Below are positions 1-13,570 of a stretch of DNA of 64,000 nucleotides, piece by piece (position 1 is the stretch's first letter; each line of letters starts with the position of its first letter). A model generated the notes under the pieces. That model was not told the origin of the DNA. It saw nothing but the letters and a program-made list of their open reading frames with translations, and ran no database searches. Source of the DNA: Deinococcus hopiensis KR-140 (GTDB taxonomy: Bacteria > Deinococcota > Deinococci > Deinococcales > Deinococcaceae); the NCBI RefSeq assembly GCF_900176165.1, contig NZ_FWWU01000009.1:2605001-2669000 (forward strand), read 5' to 3'. Both the position numbers and the translations under genes were made by a program.

Positions 1-761
1 CCAGCAGTGGTTCAGATGCCGCCAACATTCGCCTGCGTGCTGAGAAACGCGGCGACGCATACGTGCTGAACGGCACCAAGCACTACATCTCGAACGCACC
101 CGTGGCTGGGCTACTCACCGTCATCGCCGTCACGGACCCCTTGGCAGGCACACGGGGCATGAGCGCTTTTCTCGTGGAGCCCCAGACCACCGCCGGTGTC
201 CGCATCGGCAAGATCGATGAGAAGATGGGCCAGAAAGGTTCGCTGTCCGCCGAGGTGATCTTCGAGGACGCCGAAGTGCCCGCCGCCAACCTGTTGGGAC
301 CCGAGCACCGAGGCTACCGCGAGGCGCTGGGCATCCTCACCAATGGCCGCGTGGGCATTGCCGCGCGGTCCACCGGAGCCATGCAGCGCCTACTGGACCT
401 CTCCACCGAGCATGCCAAGGCGCGCGAGCAATTCGGCAAACCTATTGCCGAATTTCAGGCCGTGCAGTTCATGCTTGCCGAGATGGAAGTGGCGATTCAG
501 ACCAGCCGCCTGCTGTGGCAGAAGGTGGCCTGGATGGTGGACGAGGGCCAGGACGTGCGCCGCATGGCGAGCGTCGCCAAGTACCACGCCACCGAGATGC
601 TCTCCGAGGTGGCCGACAAGGCCGTGCAGGTGGCGGGCGGCATGGGCTACATGAAGGACTGGCCCGTCGAACGCTTCTACCGCGATCAGAGACTGCTGCG
701 CATCTATGAGGGCACGAGCGAGATTCAGAAGCTGATTATCGCGCGAGACCTGCTGGGATGA
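1..761 (+). CDS. Acyl-CoA dehydrogenase, 5'-truncated by window edge
   Basis: The frame is open from base 3 and stops at 761, so about 252 C-terminal residues are visible and the start lies outside the window. The family oxidises acyl-CoA to trans-2-enoyl-CoA with FAD and hands electrons to ETF in the cytoplasm. The visible part begins in the middle beta domain (GSDAANIRLR, then LNGTKHYISNA) and includes the whole C-terminal helical domain. IYEGTSEIQ near the end carries the glutamate that acts as base in short- and medium-chain members. Substrate chain length cannot be read from this fragment. No partner gene follows; lon begins 285 bp downstream behind its own promoter. Confidence 0.93.
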   Translation, partial: SSGSDAANIRLRAEKRGDAYVLNGTKHYISNAPVAGLLTVIAVTDPLAGTRGMSAFLVEPQTTAGVRIGKIDEKMGQKGSLSAEVIFEDAEVPAANLLGPEHRGYREALGILTNGRVGIAARSTGAMQRLLDLSTEHAKAREQFGKPIAEFQAVQFMLAEMEVAIQTSRLLWQKVAWMVDEGQDVRRMASVAKYHATEMLSEVADKAVQVAGGMGYMKDWPVERFYRDQRLLRIYEGTSEIQKLIIARDLLG

Positions 762-932
762 GGCACTTGGGGTTGGGAAAACCCCTGACCCGCATCCCTC
801 ACGCCTCATCCCCTACCCCTTCAACGCTAAACGTTCCGTCAGCCTCCCGTGAGGGTTGTGTCATGTCGGGGGGCGTAGGGTTTTGACGTGGCAGACACGA
901 TTTAGGCCATGTGGCAGAGTGCGCATGGAGGC

Positions 933-971
933 TTGCCTCAACCCCCCAGAGTTGATATAGTCGCACTCAAG
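933..971 (+). promoter_or_regulatory. lon promoter with HAIR-like (HspR-type) palindrome
   Basis: A -35 TTGCCT (933-938) and a -10 TATAGT (956-961) are separated by exactly 17 bp. Overlapping the -10 is a half-palindrome, GTTGATA (951-957) N7 ACTCAAG (965-971). The right half matches the HspR-associated inverted repeat CTTGAGT-N7-ACTCAAG perfectly and the left half matches at 4 of 7 positions. HspR represses heat-shock genes in Deinococcus and actinobacteria. That it acts here is an inference from this match. Confidence 0.6.
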
Positions 972-1046
972 TTTCCTGGTAGTCGCTCTGTTTGGCCCTG
1001 CCAGCAAGCCCCCTCCCAGAAGGACCCTCGGGCGAAAGGAGCCTCC

Positions 1047-3512
<2,466 letters not shown>

Positions 3513-3537
3513 ACCGACGCTCCTCTCCCCACATTCC

Positions 3538-3570
3538 GGCCCCTGCCCAGACGGCGGGGCCTTCTTCATT
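3538..3570 (+). terminator. Possible lon terminator
   Basis: GGCCCC (3538-3543) and GGGGCC (3556-3561) form a short stem followed by TTCTTCATT. The loop is 12 nt and the U-run is imperfect, so confidence is moderate. Confidence 0.45.
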
Positions 3571-3631
3571 CATCCTCCATCTGTCGCCGCCTGCGCTGCG
3601 CCGCCCCAGCACGTCCCCGTATCCTGACCTC

Positions 3632-4162
<531 letters not shown>

Positions 4163-4171
4163 AGGCTGGGC

Positions 4172-4200
4172 TTGCAACCCCCGGGGACGCGTGCTACTAT
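4172..4200 (+). promoter_or_regulatory. tRNA-Asn promoter
   Basis: TTGCAA (4172-4177) and TACTAT (4195-4200) are separated by 17 bp. The transcript would start a little upstream of the tRNA 5' end at 4236. Confidence 0.7.
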
Positions 4201-4231
4201 CCCTCTCGCGCCGGAAACGGCCGCAGCCACG

Positions 4232-4312
<81 letters not shown>

Positions 4313-4318
4313 AGAGGG

Positions 4319-4350
4319 AACCCCGTCAAGGACGGGGTTTTTTCGTTTTT
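4319..4350 (+). terminator. Rho-independent terminator of tRNA-Asn
   Basis: AACCCCGTC (4319-4327) pairs perfectly with GACGGGGTT (4331-4339) around an AAG loop, followed by TTTTCGTTTTT. Confidence 0.93.
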
Positions 4351-4537
4351 GAGCACTGGACGGGGCCAGGAGGGGCCTACGCGAAACCGGAGGCCTGCTC
4401 CGTGGCTGCCCTCTCCCTTGATCCGCCTGCGTGCTTGAAATGCGGGGAAGCGGCCCTGGCAGGGCAACTGGAAGCGTTCTCCGAGTGACCTGTGCGGGGG
4501 AAAGCACCACACCCACGCTATTCTCCGGCCTGCCTCC

Positions 4538-4663
4538 AGAGCATTGGTCAACGTGCGGACTTCTTTTTGACCCAGCCCGGCGAGCGAACCTGAATGCGCA
4601 TTGCGAAGAATGGAGCCGTGAGGGCTGCCCTTATACACGCGGCGCAATTCGGTCAAATGCTCT
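4538..4663 (+). repeat. Two-hairpin dispersed repeat, copy 1
   Basis: Ends AGAGCATT and AATGCTCT are inverted repeats. It holds the A block (GTGCGGACTTCTTTTTGAC), the linker GGCGAGCGAACCTGAATGCG and the B block (GAATGGAGCCGTGAGGGCTG ... GCGCAATTC). It is the first of six related elements in this window and lies between tRNA-Asn and the 3' end of rsgA. The 187 bp to its left hold nothing else recognisable. Confidence 0.85.
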
Positions 4664-4703
4664 TCATTCACCCGCGCTGTTCCGCAGCTTGACGCGTCCG
4701 CTT

Positions 4704-4731
4704 GGACAAAAGACACCTCCTTCTTTTGTCC
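4704..4731 (-). terminator. Hairpin behind rsgA, possible terminator
   Basis: GGACAAAAG (4704-4712) pairs perfectly with CTTTTGTCC (4723-4731). It begins 7 nt beyond the rsgA stop on the minus strand. There is no clean U-run after the stem, so termination is inferred from placement only. Confidence 0.45.
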
Positions 4732-4737
4732 AGTGCG

Positions 4738-5805
4738 CTAACGTTTCTTCGGTCGACGTAGCGGAAGGCCGCGCGACTGCTGATAAGCGGTTAACGTTTC
4801 AGCGGTGATTTTGCCCTGCTGAACAGCGCGCTTGACAGCGCAACCGGGCTCGGTGGTGTGGGTGCATTTGCGGTAGCGGCAGTCGGCGGCCACCTCCTCG
4901 ATCATCTCGAACCCGGCGGGCTGCCCCGCCATGTCCCAGACGGCGATGTCACGTAATCCGGGATTGTCGATCAGCAGACCGCCCTCCGGGAGGGCATAGA
5001 GCGTACGGGCCGTGGTGGTGTGGCGGCCCTGTTGATCGCTCTGACGCACCGAACCTGTGAGGGCCGCCTCCCGCCCCAGGAGCCTGTTGGTGAGCGTTGA
5101 CTTGCCCACCCCGGACGAGCCGATCAGGGCGGCCGTGACCCCCGGCTGGAAGTAGGCACGCAGCGCTCCGAGCCCACGCTCCTCGGCAGCGGCGATCTCA
5201 TGAACGGGCAGCCCAGACGCCAAGGCCCTGATCTGCTCCACAAACGGGGCCGTATCCCGCACCAGGTCCGTTTTGTTCAGCAGGACCACGGGCCGCACCC
5301 CGCTCTGCCTCACAGCTGCCACGTACCGCCCCAACCGCAGCAGATCGAAGTCCTCATCCGGCGTGGTGACGATAAAGACCAAGTCGACGTTGGCCGCGAT
5401 GATCTGCTCCGTCAGACCGCCGTTCACTGCCCGCGCGAAGGTGGTCCGGCGGGGCAGAACGTGGACGATCCGCAGGGGCTGCCCCGCCGGGAGCCGCTGA
5501 ACGACGAGCCAGTCTCCAATCACGGGCTGTGAGAGCGGCTCTGCCGCGTGTTGCCGCAGCGTGCCGGCCAGGAGCGCTTCCTCGGGCCCCTGGGCCGTCC
5601 AGACCTGATACGCCGCCCGCTGGGCACCCACGATGCGGCCTACCTCCAGCTCCGTCCCAGCTTCCGGCGAGAAAGCGGCCATAAATGGGGCAGCGGCCTG
5701 TGCGAAAAAGTCGGTCCACCCCAGGTCCTGAAGAGGATGACCCACGGCCCCCTTCACCGTCGACTCCTGCGGGGACACCGGGCGAGTTGCTGCTGGAAAG
5801 GCCAC
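4738..5805 (-). CDS. rsgA: Ribosome small-subunit GTPase RsgA
   Basis: 355 residues. RsgA is a circularly permuted GTPase that helps late maturation of the 30S subunit. The permuted motif order is visible: G4 NKTD (177-180), then G1 GSSGVGKST (229-237), then G3 DNPG (280-283). A C-terminal zinc site follows with Cys309, Cys314, His316 and Cys322. An N-terminal OB-fold precedes the GTPase. The start is uncertain. A GTG at 5805 is the longest reading, and TACCCT just upstream suggests a leaderless mRNA, but an ATG two bases upstream is out of frame and a start nearer LGWTDFF is possible. It is preceded by the terminator of the surface-protein gene. Confidence 0.93.
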   Translation of the reverse strand: MAFPAATRPVSPQESTVKGAVGHPLQDLGWTDFFAQAAAPFMAAFSPEAGTELEVGRIVGAQRAAYQVWTAQGPEEALLAGTLRQHAAEPLSQPVIGDWLVVQRLPAGQPLRIVHVLPRRTTFARAVNGGLTEQIIAANVDLVFIVTTPDEDFDLLRLGRYVAAVRQSGVRPVVLLNKTDLVRDTAPFVEQIRALASGLPVHEIAAAEERGLGALRAYFQPGVTAALIGSSGVGKSTLTNRLLGREAALTGSVRQSDQQGRHTTTARTLYALPEGGLLIDNPGLRDIAVWDMAGQPAGFEMIEEVAADCRYRKCTHTTEPGCAVKRAVQQGKITAETLTAYQQSRGLPLRRPKKR

Positions 5806-5866
5806 ATGGCGCTAGGGTAGACCCTCGTTCGTCCCGCCCGGCTTCATCCAAGCTACAGAACGGTAA

Positions 5867-5900
5867 GGAAAAAGAGGATGCCCCCGTGGGGACACCCTCT
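5867..5900 (-). terminator. Rho-independent terminator of the SLH/collagen-like gene
   Basis: Read on the minus strand, AGAGGGTGTCCCC pairs with GGGGGCATCCTCT and is followed by TTTTTCC. It ends transcription of the gene at 5920-7059 before rsgA. Confidence 0.85.
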
Positions 5901-5919
5901 GATACCGCAGGTTGCGACT

Positions 5920-7059
5920 TTAGAAGCGGAATTTGATTCCGGCAGCGATGGAACTGATGCTCGCCCCAGTGCCGTTGAAGTAGTAGTGCTGACGGGCCTC
6001 GCCGAAGACGGCGAAGCGGTCGGTAAAGCGGTAGTCCACGCCCACAAGCAGCTCGCTGAAGGTGCTCTGGATAGCGAAGTTATACCCGCCGCCTGCACCC
6101 AGGATGCCGTCGGAGCGGCCCAGGCTGGCGCGGTAGGTGGCGATGGCGCTCACGCTGTTGCCGGGGGTGGAGCCGGAGACGCGGAAGTCGCCGGTCAGGC
6201 GCACACCGAAGCCACCATTCAGGGCGTCGTTACCGGCCATGACGCGGACCATCGAGCCCACGTTCTGCTGCAAGACGCTGTAATACGACACCCCGACGAA
6301 GTTGCCGTAGCGGAAGGGAGGGGCGGGGGGCACGAAGTCGCGCCCGGCCGGGCCCTGCTCGCCCTGGGGTCCTTGGGGTCCGACGGCGCCCGTCTCACCC
6401 TGGGGGCCTGCCGGACCCTGGGGCCCAGTCGCACCAGCAGGACCCGCTGGGCCCTGAGGACCGGCAGGCCCAGCTTCACCGGCAGGACCCTGGGGACCCG
6501 CCTCGCCCGCCGGACCGGCAGGACCCGCCTCGCCCGCCGGACCGGCAGGACCGGCTTCGCCGGCAGGACCCGCCGCGCCGGCTTCACCCGCAGCACCGGC
6601 CGTGCCAGCGGGCAGGTTCGCGATCGCGGCCTGCAACTCGGCAATCTGCGTCTGCAGGGCGTTGATGGCGTCTTGCTGGGCAGCGAGCTGGGCGCGCAGC
6701 TCTTCCAGACCGGTCAGGGCCTGCTGCAGACCCTGGCGCAGCGTGTCGAGTTCGGCCGGGTTGAAGGTGCTCTGCTGGGTGGGCAGGCTGGCGATGACGC
6801 GGGCGAGCACCTGCGCGACTTCCTGGCGGGTAATCGCGCTGCACCAGTCGAAGGTGCCGTCGGGGTAGCCGATAAAGTAACCGCGCTGGGTTACGAGTTC
6901 GATGGCCGCCTTGGCCCACTCGCCGGGCATGCAGTTCTGCACGGGGGCGCTCGTAACGACGGTGGCCTTGGGTGTCACGGGAGCAGGAGCAGAACCCGCT
7001 CCACCCGCAAGGGCGGTGGGGCTCAGCAGCAGCAGGCCGGTCAGAATGGCTTTCTTCAT
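5920..7059 (-). CDS. Envelope protein: SLH - coiled coil - collagen-like - beta-barrel
   Basis: 379 residues, exported. Signal peptide 1-18 (cleavage after SPTALA). An SLH domain at about 39-93 (YFIGYPDGTFDW, then AITRQEVAQVLAR) should hold the cell-wall layer. A heptad-rich helix follows at 101-149, then 30 uninterrupted Gly-X-Y triplets at 152-241. The last 130 residues are amphipathic strands ending in GIKFRF, with a C-terminal Phe as in outer-membrane barrels. Deinococcus SlpA-like proteins join SLH, coiled coil and barrel to tie the outer membrane to peptidoglycan. Here a collagen-like rod is inserted as spacer, which favours a trimer. AGGAGG lies 9 nt before the ATG. It is flanked by terminators, hence monocistronic. 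The exact role is unknown. Confidence 0.85.
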   Translation of the reverse strand: MKKAILTGLLLLSPTALAGGAGSAPAPVTPKATVVTSAPVQNCMPGEWAKAAIELVTQRGYFIGYPDGTFDWCSAITRQEVAQVLARVIASLPTQQSTFNPAELDTLRQGLQQALTGLEELRAQLAAQQDAINALQTQIAELQAAIANLPAGTAGAAGEAGAAGPAGEAGPAGPAGEAGPAGPAGEAGPQGPAGEAGPAGPQGPAGPAGATGPQGPAGPQGETGAVGPQGPQGEQGPAGRDFVPPAPPFRYGNFVGVSYYSVLQQNVGSMVRVMAGNDALNGGFGVRLTGDFRVSGSTPGNSVSAIATYRASLGRSDGILGAGGGYNFAIQSTFSELLVGVDYRFTDRFAVFGEARQHYYFNGTGASISSIAAGIKFRF

Positions 7060-7135
7060 GTGTCGTTCCTCCTAAGTGCTTCGTGAGCAACAGGTGATAT
7101 GGGCCACCTTACCTCATTGTCTTCACACAGTGGGG

Positions 7136-7158
7136 AAAAATCAGGAAGGTGAGCTTCC
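7136..7158 (-). terminator. Probable acs terminator
   Basis: On the minus strand GGAAG-CTCAC-CTTCC is followed by TGATTTTT. The stem is only 5 bp but the U-run and the position 30 bp behind the acs stop fit. Confidence 0.5.
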
Positions 7159-7188
7159 GCTAAAAGCAGTCCTAAGGAAAGGCGTCCG

Positions 7189-9141
<1,953 letters not shown>

Positions 9142-9335
9142 GGGGGCTCCTCCGGAGAATGAGGCGAAATCAACTGGGCGTGGCGTCACTGTAGCGCTCC
9201 CGCCCACACCGCCCTGGACGGCCTGTCGGCACCGTTACGCGAAAAGTACTGAACCGGGTTCAAGCGGGGCAGCCGGATCACAGAGGGGGGGCGGGCCTGG
9301 CCGTGATGGGTCCCCGCCCCCCTTCGTGCCGCCGG

Positions 9336-10868
9336 TCAGCCGGGCACGGCCACCGTACCGTCCACGCCGCACCGGTGTAGGCCCGGAACGGCATCTCCCC
9401 GAACACCTGAATGTCGTCCTCGCGGCGGCCGCGCCGACCAGGGTGACGAGGACCGCAAACAGGAACCCGCCAGAGACCGAAAAGAGGCCGGGTTTTCCAG
9501 CGGGAAGGTCGGGGCGCGCTAAACCGGGTGGCGGCCAGTGGTCACGTCCGGCTTGTCCACCCTCATGGTGTTGGGCGAGACGGCGATCAAGGCCAGGCGG
9601 GTCAGAATGCCGCCCGCGTTGCACCGGATGGCCCCATTGGCGTTGGACTCGGGCCAAAACAGCGTAAACAGGATCAGGGGCAGATTTGAAGCTCGCCATG
9701 AAGGCGAGCGCTTCGAGAGACGCCACGTTCTGCGTCTGTCGAGCAGACCGGGCCCGCTGGCGACGACCCCGCTGGCGACGGTGGCGATCCGGGCTCCCCG
9801 GAACTGTTTGCCCTCGCCGGCCTGGCCCTTCTTGATTCCCCATTGTGGATGTCGGGGGTAAAGGAGGTGCTCGCCGCGGTGGTCCGCTACGCAACGACGG
9901 CCGGAAGGGGCGCGAAGGCCAGCTCCAGCTCTCCCCCGAAGGTGCCCTTCCCGCCGAAGGGGGCTTCGGCGAGCAGGGGAGCGGCCATGTTCCGGGCCTT
10001 GTTCGCCGTCTCGATGGCGTCCTTGCCAACAAGCACCGTGGCCGCGTTGCCCTTGAAGGCGCCCATCAGGACCATGGCCCACATCCCGCTCTTGCGGGCG
10101 TCCTGCGCCGTGGGCACCGTATAGCGCCGCCGCGCGCGGAAGGGCACCCCTCACGGCGACATTTTCCCCCATACGCATTTCGCTCGCCGGACCCGGTCAA
10201 AAAGAAGTCCGCACGTTGACACATGCGCCAGAACCGCACCAGGATGTGGGACCGCCCAGCGCCAGCGAGATCAGGTCAATGGGATTTTTGTACTTCGCGC
10301 CCGCGCCCGGAAACCCGGGGCCGTTTTTGGCCTCGACCTGCTCTCAGGAGGGCCGGCAGATTCCAGCCGAAGCGGCTCAAGATCAGCGCCGTCATCACGG
10401 TGGCGAGCATCACCAGCGGGACCACCACGCTGGCCTTCAGGATCCCGCCCGGCGGCAGGCTGATCAGCGACCCCGCTCCCCCGCCCTGAGCGATCAAGTC
10501 AACGGTGCTTACCACGATGGGGCTGACCGCCGAGCAAGTCCGTACCCGGGGTCGCGCAGGCGGTAGACGAGCATGTCGGCCAGGGTGGACTTGCCGAGCT
10601 TACGCAGCGGCTCGGCCACGACGAACAGCTCCGTGAGGTACGCGGTGAACCGGCCGACCGAGGACATGAAGCTGCCGTAGCCGTTCAGGGCGATGAGGTC
10701 CGTAATGCCCAGAAAGGACGCCGCGCTCACGTGGTTCCCGGCGATGGCGATACCGTTTTGCGCGGCGCTGATTCGCCCCCCTGCCACGCAGGAGTCGCCG
10801 ACCGAGGTGTGGTGCCGGCTGGCCCAGAAGATGGTGCCCAGGGTGATCGCCCGGAGGAGAAAGGTCAT
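9336..10868 (-). pseudogene. actP: actP, cation/acetate symporter, multiply frameshifted and interrupted
   Basis: ActP (solute:sodium symporter family) can be followed in pieces across all three minus-strand frames. They run from the N-terminus at 10868 (TFLLRAITLGTIFWASR, VGDSCVAGGRISAAQNG, AGNHVSAASFLGI) through STLADMLVYRLR, HILVRF, YTVPTAQDARKSGMWAMV and NLPLILFTLFW to FGEMPFRAYTGA near 9380 and a plausible stop at 9336. At least four frame changes are needed. A 107-bp repeat (10124-10230) sits exactly between the codons of HILVRF and YTVPTA. The start overlaps the DUF485 stop (ATGA). It cannot make a functional permease. Confidence 0.88.
10124..10230 (-). repeat. Two-hairpin dispersed repeat, copy 2, inserted in actP
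   Basis: Read on the minus strand it carries GTGCGGACTTCTTTTTGAC, GGCGAGCGAAATGCG and GTCGCCGTGAGGGGTGCC. The flanks rejoin into an intact ActP frame (HILVRF|YTVPTA), which sets the insertion borders to about one base. At most one flanking base could be duplicated, so there is no clear target-site duplication. Confidence 0.85.
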
Positions 10869-11153
10869 GGACGGGCTTCCGCCGCCAGCCGGTCGAAGGC
10901 CCGGGCCCACATGACGTGCAGCGCCGCTCGCACCCACCCCATCCCGAACTCCAGGAACGCGAGGACACAGCCGGAAGGGACGTCGCCCAGCACCTTGGTG
11001 GTCATCAGGGGCTTGCGGTACTCCGCTGGAACCGGCAGCAGGAAATAAATACAGCACCAGGAACGTGACCGTCTCGTTCAGCGTGAAGCGGTTGCGCTCC
11101 GCCACCAGCCTTGTGTTGGCGGGGCTATGGGCGGACGGGAAGCCAGACTGCAT
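10865..11153 (-). pseudogene. DUF485 (YjcH-like) membrane protein, frameshifted
   Basis: DUF485 genes normally stand directly upstream of actP. The N-terminal half (SPANTRLVAERNRFTLNETVTFLVLYLF) reads in one frame. The second half (KPLMTTKVLGD, VLAFLEFGMGWVRAALHVMW, ARAFDRLAAEARP) reads in another, so at least one frameshift separates them. The stop overlaps the actP ATG as ATGA, the expected operon arrangement. It decays together with actP. Confidence 0.82.
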
Positions 11154-11398
11154 GCGGGGTACAGCCGTGCGTGCCCCCTGAACGGCAAAGGGGAACGGGA
11201 CGAGGGTGCCAGGCGAGGCAGGCTGCACAGGACGGAGCCGTGGATTGCCGGAGAGTCCGCAGCGTTAAAGTCCAGCGGGGCAAAAGCAGTGGACCCGGTT
11301 CAGCGCCCGGATGCGCGGTCCAGATCCACGTCTAGGAGAGTCCGGCAAGCGTAAGCGCCGTTCTGTCGCCCCGGTTCCCCGCCGCGTATGGTGGGGGC

Positions 11399-12412
<1,014 letters not shown>

Positions 12413-12565
12413 ACCCGGCAAGGCTGGCCAACCCCAGGTTTCTCCTTCCCACCCTGAATGGGAAGCGGCGCTGCGGCCTTTCTTTCAGCTATTCTCCAGC
12501 CAGAAGCGCTTCTATTTGAAAAGTGACTTGCTCCACAACGCGGGGGGTTCTTCCACCCCCTACCC

Positions 12566-12603
12566 TTGTGTACTGTGGACACCAACTCTAAGATGGGTGT
12601 CCA
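12566..12603 (+). promoter_or_regulatory. Promoter and candidate operator of the GntR gene
   Basis: TTGTGT (12566-12571) and TAAGAT (12589-12594) are spaced by 17 bp. Perfect inverted arms TGGACACC (12576-12583) and GGTGTCCA (12596-12603) bracket the -10, so a bound dimer would block the polymerase. Autoregulation by the adjacent GntR protein is an inference. Confidence 0.55.
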
Positions 12604-12642
12604 GAAGGCCCTCCGCGCCGGCGGCGGGGCTTGGAGGGATGC

Positions 12643-13335
12643 ATGGCGAAATACCCGCTCATCAAGACGACGCTGAAAGACCGCCTGCTGGGCGGCCACT
12701 ACCAAGAAGGCCTGCCGTTGCCCAGCGAACCCCAACTCGCGCGTGAATTCGAGGTCTCGCGCATGACTGCCCGCCGCGCCATCGACGAACTGGAGCGCGA
12801 GGGCTACGTGTACCGCGTGCAGGGGGCCGGGACCTTTCCCACCGGCAAACGCTTTCGGCAGGGCATGTTCCGCGTCCGGCCCTTCAAGGAGTGGGCGCGG
12901 CACCCCGATCACCGCACCCAGGTGCTGCGCGCCATGCAGATCGACGCCACGCCGGAGATCGCCCACGTGCTGCAACTTCAGCCCGGAGACCCGGTGATGT
13001 TCGTTCACCGCCTGCGCACAGCGGGCGACGAGGCCCTCGTGATCGAGAAGCGCTACATCAGCGCGGCGGTGGCCCCCAGCCTGCTGGACCACAACCTCAG
13101 CGCCGAGAGCGTCCATGAGGTCATGGTGGCGCTGGGCGTGCCCCTTACGCGCGTGGAGCAGAACTTGGAGGCCGTTAACCTGCGCCAGGAGGAGGCGGAC
13201 CTGCTGCGCGTTCCCCTGGGCACGGCGTCCTTCCTGTTGCGCCGCACCACCTACAGCGGGGCGAAACGGGTGTCTTACGTGAACTATTGGGTACGCGGCG
13301 ACCGCTATGCTTTTCAGGACAGTTTCGAGCCTTAA
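12643..13335 (+). CDS. GntR-family regulator, HutC subfamily
   Basis: 230 residues. The N-terminal winged helix (about 1-70: LPLPSEPQLAREFEVSRMTA, then RRAIDELEREGYVYRVQGAG) is typical of GntR. The remainder is a UTRA ligand-binding domain (VLRAMQIDATPEIAHVLQL onward), which in HutC members senses small metabolites such as amino-sugar phosphates or urocanate. ATG 12643 follows GGAGGG (12633-12638). No transport or catabolic operon is adjacent, so neither ligand nor targets can be named. A palindrome in its own promoter suggests autoregulation. Confidence 0.88.
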   Translation: MAKYPLIKTTLKDRLLGGHYQEGLPLPSEPQLAREFEVSRMTARRAIDELEREGYVYRVQGAGTFPTGKRFRQGMFRVRPFKEWARHPDHRTQVLRAMQIDATPEIAHVLQLQPGDPVMFVHRLRTAGDEALVIEKRYISAAVAPSLLDHNLSAESVHEVMVALGVPLTRVEQNLEAVNLRQEEADLLRVPLGTASFLLRRTTYSGAKRVSYVNYWVRGDRYAFQDSFEP

Positions 13336-13399
13336 CGCCCGGCGCAGAACAGAAGGCCGGGGGCGGGAGAACGCTTCCGGCCTCTGTCCTGCCTTCAGG

Positions 13400-13450
13400 G
13401 TGAGGGCTGCGCCGGCCTGTCCTCTCCGGAGGGGATAAAGCAGCCCTCAC
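13400..13450. repeat. Inverted repeat upstream of Mn catalase
   Basis: GTGAGGGCTGC (13400-13410) and GCAGCCCTCAC (13440-13450) are perfect 11-bp arms around a 29-nt loop, about 120 bp before the catalase start. It could be the end of the GntR transcript or a regulatory site. The arm resembles part of the B block of the dispersed repeat. Confidence 0.5.
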
Positions 13451-13570
13451 CTCTTTCCCAGACCAGCCACCGTTTTGCTCTGCGTTTGCTGACGCAGACT
13501 TCATCCGGTGGGGGTGGGGGGTTTGTTCCAATGGCCCGACTGACCGCGAAGGCGGACAGGAGGGAGCCCT

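Noticed and set aside
6340..6600. Short tandem repeats that might be taken for a CRISPR-like or satellite array
   Set aside because: They are the 9-base Gly-X-Y codon repeats inside the collagen-like domain, in frame throughout.
10276..10515. A possible small membrane protein of 79 residues on the minus strand
   Set aside because: LIAQ, PLVMLATVMTALILSRFGWN and EVQKSH match internal parts of ActP, so it is a piece of the pseudogene.
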